This document shows, one piece after another, positions 6,672-10,281 of a stretch of DNA of 10,281 bases. Under the pieces are notes generated by a model. It saw nothing but the letters and a program-made list of their open reading frames with translations, was not told the DNA's origin and made no database searches. The stretch lies in the NCBI GenBank assembly GCA_944371545.1, contig CALVXT010000029.1:1-10281 (forward strand), given 5' to 3'. This DNA is from an uncultured Bacilli bacterium. GTDB taxonomy: Bacteria > Bacillota_I > Bacilli_A > RF39 > UBA660. A program made the translations under genes and the position numbers. Positions within the stretch are counted from its first letter, which is position 1. Every line of letters begins with the position of its first letter.

Positions 6672-8034
6672 GTTAGGTAAAAAAATTGTGAAATTTTTTA
6701 GTAAAATATATAAATTTATAGATGAAAAATTTATTACACCATTTAGTCGAGCACTATATTTTCTTTTTGAAAAATTAAAAGATAATCCTATTCATGTTGA
6801 AAAGCTTTTAAATCGACCACGAATTTTAGTTTATGTTTCGTTAATCTTAGCAGTAGTAACTTTCTTTCTAGTTGATTCTCAAGTGATTACCCTAGTAGAA
6901 AATGAAGCTGAAATTTTGGCAAATGAACCAGTTACGGTAGTATATAACAAAGAAGCTTATGTGGTTGAAGGACTAGTAGATCAAGTAGATATTATTTTAA
7001 CAGGACGGAAGAGTGCGCTTTATTTGGCAAAACAATTAGGAGAACATGAGGTGGTTTTAGATTTATCTGATTATGAAGCAAGTGATACACCAGTTCGTGT
7101 CCCACTTTCTTATAATCAAACAGTAGATAATATTAGTTATAAATTAGATCCTGCTTATGTAACGGTAACAATAAAGAAAAAAATTAGTGAGAAAAGAAAT
7201 ATTTCTTATGAATTATTAAATGAAGATAAACTAAATGAGAAGTTTTCTGTATCTGACGTAACGTTGGATCAAACAGAAGTTGTTGTTAAAGGATCACAAG
7301 ATGCATTAGACCAAATCGCTACAGTAAAAGCATTAATTGATTTAAGTGATTCTAAATACTCAGAGGCAATCACTTATGAGATTGATAATTTACCATTAGT
7401 AGCATATGATAACGATGGAAGAGTATTAGAAGATGTCGAAATTGTTCCTCAAACAGTAGGAGCTAGCATTTCATTTAGTACGTATAAAGCAACAGTTCCA
7501 ATTGTAGTTACAACAACAGGAAATTTAGTCGCTGGCAAAGCCATTTCATCTATTACAATTAATGGACAAACAGAATATACAGTTGATATCTATGGAGAAA
7601 AAGAAGATATTGATAAAATAACAAGTGTACCTGTTACAGTAAATATTGATGGCCGAGGTTCAGGCGGTGCTTTAACTTACAATGCAAGTATTTCAAAACC
7701 AACTGGAGTTCGTTCTATAAGTGAAAGTGATGTTCAAATAGTTGTATCTTTCGGTGATGAAAAACAAAAAACAATTGATATAACCAATATTCGTGCAAGA
7801 AATTTATCAAGTGGTTTAACTGTAAATCGTACAAATAATGATCCGATTTCAGTTCAAGTTAAAGGTGTTCAATCAGTAATCGATTCGATAACTGCAGATA
7901 ACATTTCCGCATATATTGATTTAACAAATTATACAGCAGGAACTTATGATGTCGATGTTCAAATAGAAAGTAATGATCCAAAAGTTAACTATGTCGTATC
8001 TAGCCAAGTTAATATAGTAATTACAGGAAGTTAA
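6664..8034 (+). CDS. cdaR: CdaA regulatory protein CdaR (YbbR-repeat protein)
   Basis: CdaR (YbbR) is a membrane-anchored extracytoplasmic protein that binds and modulates CdaA. The 456-residue product has one membrane helix (about 53-70, ILVYVSLILAVVTFFLV) and then about four YbbR repeats (roughly 88-172, 175-272, 274-364, 368-454), each ending in a short beta strand run such as VTVTI, VGASIS, VQIVVSF and VNIVITG. The helix is preceded by about 50 residues rich in Lys, Phe and Tyr (KKIVKFFSKIYKFIDEKF), whereas B. subtilis CdaR begins almost at its helix; this cytoplasmic extension is unusual. ATG 6664 lies within the last codons of cdaA, with GAGGGAGAT (6651-6659) upstream; an in-frame GTG at 6649 overlaps that site and is rejected. 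A terminator follows immediately, and glmM, the usual third gene, is absent. Confidence 0.92.
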   Translation: MSKLGKKIVKFFSKIYKFIDEKFITPFSRALYFLFEKLKDNPIHVEKLLNRPRILVYVSLILAVVTFFLVDSQVITLVENEAEILANEPVTVVYNKEAYVVEGLVDQVDIILTGRKSALYLAKQLGEHEVVLDLSDYEASDTPVRVPLSYNQTVDNISYKLDPAYVTVTIKKKISEKRNISYELLNEDKLNEKFSVSDVTLDQTEVVVKGSQDALDQIATVKALIDLSDSKYSEAITYEIDNLPLVAYDNDGRVLEDVEIVPQTVGASISFSTYKATVPIVVTTTGNLVAGKAISSITINGQTEYTVDIYGEKEDIDKITSVPVTVNIDGRGSGGALTYNASISKPTGVRSISESDVQIVVSFGDEKQKTIDITNIRARNLSSGLTVNRTNNDPISVQVKGVQSVIDSITADNISAYIDLTNYTAGTYDVDVQIESNDPKVNYVVSSQVNIVITGS

Positions 8035-8061
8035 GAAAGCAAAAAAATTGCTTTCTTTTTT
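8033..8061 (+). terminator. Terminator of the cdaA-cdaR operon
   Basis: Stem AAGAAAGCAA (8033-8042) with TTGCTTTCTT (8048-8057), AAAAA loop, then a T-run to 8061. The stem starts inside the cdaR stop codon (8032-8034), so the operon ends here. Confidence 0.87.
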
Positions 8062-8234
8062 GAGCGCTGAATAACCAATATAAAATTAATTTTAAGTAAA
8101 TATATAGCAATAAATACAAATAACAAGCGATTTAAAAAAGCAATGTTCGTTTTAGTTGACAAATTTCCATGTGAAAATGGTAGAGCGCAACCAAAAGAAA
8201 CGGTATAATGGGTTTACAGAAAAGAGGTTTATAT
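8062..8234. other. Intergenic region upstream of the XRE regulator
   Basis: About 170 bp without a gene. It holds a 14-bp perfect AT palindrome, TAAAATTAATTTTA (8081-8094), an isolated consensus -35 TTGACA (8156-8161) with no good -10 at 16-18 bp, a small CCAT...ATGG inverted repeat (8167-8180), and the probable regulator promoter around TATAAT (8204-8209). Any of these could be an operator, but none is shown to be. Confidence 0.5.
8181..8209 (+). promoter_or_regulatory. Promoter of the XRE regulator / DUF4097 operon
   Basis: Consensus -10 TATAAT at 8204-8209, with only a weak -35 at 17 bp (TAGAGC, 8181-8186). The start would be near 8216, a few bases before AAGAGG (8222-8227). A weak -35 with a perfect -10 suits a promoter that is activated or regulated. 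Confidence 0.5.
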
Positions 8235-8852
8235 ATGAATGTTGGAGAAAAAATTTTACAACTACGAAAAAAGATGGGCTTGAGTCAAGAAGAACTTGCT
8301 GAAAAGCTAAATGTCACAAGACAAACAATTAGTAAATGGGAAACTAATCAAAGTTCGCCCGATTTTGAAAAAATAGTTCCATTATGTGATTTATTTGAAA
8401 TTACTACCGATGAACTATTACGTGGAAAAAGTGAAAATATTAAAAATTTAGATGATAGTAAAATAAGAAGAAAAACTGCATGCAAAGTTAGCATAAGTGT
8501 CTTTATTTATTTTCTAGCAATTATTTGGATTATTTCTATGTCAACAATGCCATGGATAAGTGAAGAAATAACAGTAAGTGTTTTCTTATTGTTGTGTGCG
8601 ATTGCTACAGTAAATTTAATTTATCATTTCATGAGTTTACCAAAAGAAAAAGAAACAGAACAAAAAAAAGAAAAGAATAAATATGAATGGTTAGATGATT
8701 TAGTGACACTAATCTTTACAGCCATTTATCTATTAATAAGTTTTATTACTATGCATTGGGAAATTACCTGGATATTATGGATTGTCTATGCCATTGTTCT
8801 AGAAATTATCCATCTTGCTTTAAAATTAAAGGGTGATCAAAATGAAAAATAA
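8235..8852 (+). CDS. Membrane-integral XRE-family transcriptional regulator
   Basis: A 205-residue one-component regulator. Residues 6-60 form a Cro/CI-type helix-turn-helix: LRKKMGLSQEELAEKLNVTRQTISKWETNQSSPDF, with the recognition helix in TRQTISKWE (28-36), followed by the family's LCDLFEITTDELLRG. After a charged linker (66-83) come four hydrophobic segments, about 84-106, 112-133, 154-173 and 176-196, with a highly charged loop (136-152) between the second and third. The DNA-binding domain is therefore cytoplasmic but tethered to the membrane, fitting a sensor of envelope state. ATG 8235 has AAGAGG upstream; an ATG at 8208 overlaps the -10 box and is rejected. It overlaps the DUF4097 gene by 11 bp, so the two are probably one functional unit. 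Target genes and signal are unknown; self-regulation is likely for the class. Confidence 0.88.
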   Translation: MNVGEKILQLRKKMGLSQEELAEKLNVTRQTISKWETNQSSPDFEKIVPLCDLFEITTDELLRGKSENIKNLDDSKIRRKTACKVSISVFIYFLAIIWIISMSTMPWISEEITVSVFLLLCAIATVNLIYHFMSLPKEKETEQKKEKNKYEWLDDLVTLIFTAIYLLISFITMHWEITWILWIVYAIVLEIIHLALKLKGDQNEK

Positions 8853-9612
8853 AAAGATGATTTTAATTCTAATAATAATTCTATCAATATTAGCAATTGC
8901 TTTATTAGGGGGATTAATTCTTTATTTAAGCAATCCAAATATTGTTTTTTCTGTATTTCAACAAAGTGAAACTCTTGTAGAAAAGACATATTCACTTGAA
9001 GAAATAGAACATATAAAAGTAGATGCTTCTTCTCAAAAAATAAAAATTATCAAACAAGAAGCAGATAATATATCAATTAAAGTAACTGGCTATGGAAAAG
9101 AAGAGTATTCTATAGGACTTCAAGACAAAGAATTAGTAATAAAAAAAGAAAAAGGATTTCTATGCTTTGGCTTTTGCATGGGAAAAGAAGAAGTATTGAT
9201 TTCTATACCAGAAGAAAGTTCCATTCAATTTACTTTACAAACAAGTAGTGGAGATATAGAAATAGAGGATTTTCCAAATAGTGTTATTACAACAGATACT
9301 TCTAGTGGTGATATAAACATAAAAGGTGCTCAAGCTATTTACGCAACCGCATCAAGTGGTGACATAGAGATTGGTACAGTATCTAAAGGAAACTTTAAAA
9401 CAAGTTCAGGTGATATTGATATTCTTTCTTTTGATGTAACAGAAAATGGTAGCATTACAACATCAAGTGGTGATGTCTCTATAGAGAATATCAAAAATGC
9501 CTATATTGAAACTTCTACAAATAGCGGTGAGGTAAACATAACAAATTCTGATCGCTTTGCGCCTTACACAATAAATATAAAAACAAGCTCAGGTGATATA
9601 TCATCAAACTAA
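8842..9612 (+). CDS. Membrane-anchored DUF4097 beta-strand repeat protein
   Basis: A 256-residue protein with an N-terminal membrane anchor (about 6-30), a spacer, and an extracytoplasmic DUF4097 region. The C-terminal half carries seven copies of an SSGD-type turn followed by a short beta strand, at about residues 135, 154, 171, 188, 208, 227 and 249 (spacing 17-22; the sixth is NSGE). This suggests a stacked beta-solenoid. Two Cys (108 and 112, LCFGFCMG) lie before the repeats. The family includes LiaG of the Bacillus Lia envelope-stress system, but its biochemical role is unknown. I chose ATG 8842, as GGGTGAT (8831-8837) is spaced for it; a GTG at 8833 overlaps that site. The 11-bp overlap with the regulator implies translational coupling. 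The chain ends right after the seventh turn (GDISSN), without a capping domain. Confidence 0.88.
   Translation: MKNKKMILILIIILSILAIALLGGLILYLSNPNIVFSVFQQSETLVEKTYSLEEIEHIKVDASSQKIKIIKQEADNISIKVTGYGKEEYSIGLQDKELVIKKEKGFLCFGFCMGKEEVLISIPEESSIQFTLQTSSGDIEIEDFPNSVITTDTSSGDINIKGAQAIYATASSGDIEIGTVSKGNFKTSSGDIDILSFDVTENGSITTSSGDVSIENIKNAYIETSTNSGEVNITNSDRFAPYTINIKTSSGDISSN
9238..9600 (+). repeat. Coding repeat: seven SSGD beta-solenoid units in the DUF4097 gene
   Basis: Degenerate in-frame DNA repeats with a core like AGTGGTGATATA recur at intervals of about 51-66 bp. They encode T/A-S-S-G-D-I/V turns. Codon choices for Ser-Ser-Gly differ between copies (agtagtgga, tctagtggt, tcaagtggt, agttcaggt, aatagcggt, agctcaggt), so the copies are old and maintained at protein level, not recent duplications. 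Confidence 0.8.
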
Positions 9613-9621
9613 AAGATAAGC

Positions 9622-9649
9622 AAAAAAAACAAACAAAATAGATTGTTTG
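9622..9649 (-). terminator. Terminator of the DUF378 gene, in the gap convergent with the DUF4097 gene
   Basis: Read on the minus strand: stem CAAACAA (complement of 9643-9649), loop TCTATT, stem TTGTTTG (complement of 9630-9636), then eight T (complement of 9622-9629), a classic terminator. On the plus strand an outer pairing ATAAGCAAA (9616-9624) with TTTGCTTAT (9646-9654) could end the DUF4097 transcript, though it lacks a good U-tract. Confidence 0.78.
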
Positions 9650-9650
9650 C

Positions 9651-9860
9651 TTATTCAAATGGATGTGAATCAATATGATGAAATAAAATACCGATACTCA
9701 CAAGACCACTAATTCCAACTAATGAATAAAGAATTCTAACCATAACAGATCCTTCTTCAAAAATGGCTGTTACTAAATTAAAATCAAAAAGTCCGATTAG
9801 TCCCCAGTTAACCGCTCCTATAATCGCGAATACTAGGCAAATCTTATAAATAATTTCCAT
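9651..9860 (-). CDS. DUF378 small membrane protein
   Basis: A 69-residue protein of the DUF378 family, which has no known biochemical function. Two hydrophobic segments are visible, about 5-28 and 44-63. The family hallmark is GAVNWGLIGLFDFNLV (16-31), followed by a second conserved part, VRILYSLVGISGL (42-54); the tail ends HHIDSHPFE. The length is typical. I chose ATG at 9860 because AAAGGACGGG lies upstream on its strand (complement of 9866-9875). A TTG at 9878 overlaps that site and would add a polar MKGREY leader not seen in the family. The gene is monocistronic, converges on the DUF4097 gene and is divergent from the lipoprotein gene. Its role here is unknown. Confidence 0.85.
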   Translation of the reverse strand: MEIIYKICLVFAIIGAVNWGLIGLFDFNLVTAIFEEGSVMVRILYSLVGISGLVSIGILFHHIDSHPFE

Positions 9861-9882
9861 ATATTCCCGTCCTTTCAATACT

Positions 9883-9911
9883 ATTATGGAAAAAATAAAA
9901 GATTTTATTCA
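9883..9911 (-). promoter_or_regulatory. Weak candidate promoter of the DUF378 gene
   Basis: On the minus strand a CATAAT -10 (complement of 9883-9888) lies 8 bp before the ribosome binding site. The -35 position at 17 bp reads TGAATA (complement of 9906-9911) and lies inside the inverted repeat at 9902-9917. It matches consensus poorly. Confidence 0.35.
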
Positions 9912-9917
9912 TAAAAT
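9902..9917. repeat. Inverted repeat between divergent DUF378 and lipoprotein genes
   Basis: ATTTTAT (9902-9908) and ATAAAAT (9911-9917) around TC form a perfect 7-2-7 inverted repeat in the 104-bp divergent intergenic region. It overlaps the -35 positions of both candidate promoters. It could be an operator or could be chance in AT-rich DNA. Confidence 0.4.
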
Positions 9918-9931
9918 GTTTTTTTTCAAAA

Positions 9932-9937
9932 TATAGT
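9932..9937 (+). promoter_or_regulatory. Candidate -10 box of the lipoprotein gene
   Basis: TATAGT at 9932-9937, with TTCATA at 9908-9913 as a weak -35 (18-bp spacer). The ribosome binding site AAAGGAATGTGGTGA follows. The only other -10-like match nearby is TAAACT at 9938-9943. Confidence 0.3.
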
Positions 9938-9964
9938 TAAACTAGAAAAGGAATGTGGTGAATT

Positions 9965-10281
9965 TTGAAAAAGTTATTAGTGGCATTGCTTTCATTAACT
10001 CTACTAGTAAGTGGCTGTGGCAAGACCGGGACGGAAAATGTCGTAAAAGATTTTACCTCCAAAGTAAATGATAGCAAAAGTTATACCTTGAAAGGAAATA
10101 TGGAAATTTATGCGGATGAAGAAACATTCACATACAGTTTAGAAATTAATTTCTTAAAAGATTACTTCTACAAAGTAAAAATGGTAAATCAAACCAACAA
10201 TCATGAACAAATCATTTTAAGAAATACAGATGCAGTCTACGTAATTACTCCATCTCTAAACAAAAGTTTCAAATTCCAAAG
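9965..10281 (+). CDS. Lipoprotein, LolA/GerS-like family (3' end beyond window)
   Basis: The visible 105 residues start with a lipoprotein signal peptide, MKKLLVALLSLTLLVSGC, with lipobox VSGC and Cys18 as the expected lipidation site. The mature part includes SYTLKGNMEIYADEETFTYS, an FLKDYFYKVKMVNQTNNHEQ segment, and IILRNTDAVYVITPSLNKSFKFQ. The NQTNNHEQIILRN...VYV.TPSLNKSFKFQ pattern is the one I know from Firmicute proteins annotated as LolA-like outer-membrane-lipoprotein carriers or GerS-related lipoproteins; in a Gram-positive it is simply a surface lipoprotein, in relatives linked to sporulation or germination. The start is TTG 9965: TGA lies in frame just upstream (9959-9961) and GGTGA (9957-9961) is spaced for it. 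The gene is divergent from DUF378. Family call is from memory and moderate. Confidence 0.75.
   Translation, partial: MKKLLVALLSLTLLVSGCGKTGTENVVKDFTSKVNDSKSYTLKGNMEIYADEETFTYSLEINFLKDYFYKVKMVNQTNNHEQIILRNTDAVYVITPSLNKSFKFQ

Noticed and set aside
8208..8234. Longer start for the XRE regulator at ATG 8208
   Set aside because: That ATG overlaps the -10 box TATAAT and has no ribosome binding site; ATG 8235 has AAGAGG and fits family N-termini.
9238..9600. Regularly spaced DNA repeats that could suggest a CRISPR or tandem array
   Set aside because: They are in frame, degenerate at synonymous sites and encode the SSGD turns of a DUF4097 protein.
157..9860. TGA recoded as tryptophan, suggested by the absence of TGA stops
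   Set aside because: Tryptophan codons in conserved genes are TGG and no in-frame TGA interrupts conserved proteins; TAA preference is expected in AT-rich genomes.

Overview
The window is AT-rich chromosomal DNA with standard-code Bacillota genes. Gene content (secG-rnr-smpB, cdaA-cdaR, a membrane-bound XRE regulator paired with a DUF4097 protein, a GerS/LolA-like lipoprotein), AGGTGAT/GGAGG-type ribosome binding sites and TTGnnn/TATAAT promoters point to a low-GC Gram-positive, probably a Bacilli/Erysipelotrichia-like or uncultured gut Firmicute lineage. All eleven genes with a visible stop codon and start use TAA (ten) or TAG (smpB); tryptophan is read from TGG, and no in-frame TGA interrupts a conserved gene.

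Layout. 1-36 may be the last codons of an upstream membrane protein. 157-384 is secG with its own promoter and terminator. 487-3013 is an rnr-smpB operon (RNase R and the tmRNA partner SmpB, overlapping by 17 bp), the ancestral Firmicute secG-rnr-smpB block for protein export and ribosome rescue/RNA decay. A minus-strand ABC exporter (3059-4828) converges on smpB through one shared hairpin. It is divergent from a short single-pass membrane protein with an Asn/Gln-rich tail (4941-5354), which in turn converges on a minus-strand ASCH-domain gene (5361-5702) through another shared hairpin. 5850-8034 is cdaA-cdaR, the membrane c-di-AMP cyclase and its YbbR-repeat regulator, followed directly by a terminator and not by glmM. 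8235-9612 is a translationally coupled pair: an XRE regulator with four predicted membrane segments and a membrane-anchored DUF4097 protein with seven SSGD repeats. A minus-strand DUF378 protein (9651-9860) converges on it. The window ends inside a divergent lipoprotein gene (from 9965).

Taken together the region is mostly housekeeping with an envelope theme: Sec export, RNA quality control, c-di-AMP signalling tied to wall and osmotic homeostasis, an exporter, and a probable envelope-responsive regulator pair. I see no mobile element, CRISPR array, rRNA or tRNA. Transcription units are small, leaders are very short (several ribosome binding sites lie within about 10 nt of the predicted transcription start), and convergent gene pairs repeatedly share a hairpin overlapping the minus-strand stop codon. 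I did not find a clear novel system; the XRE/DUF4097 pair and the atypical CdaA/CdaR details are the best leads.
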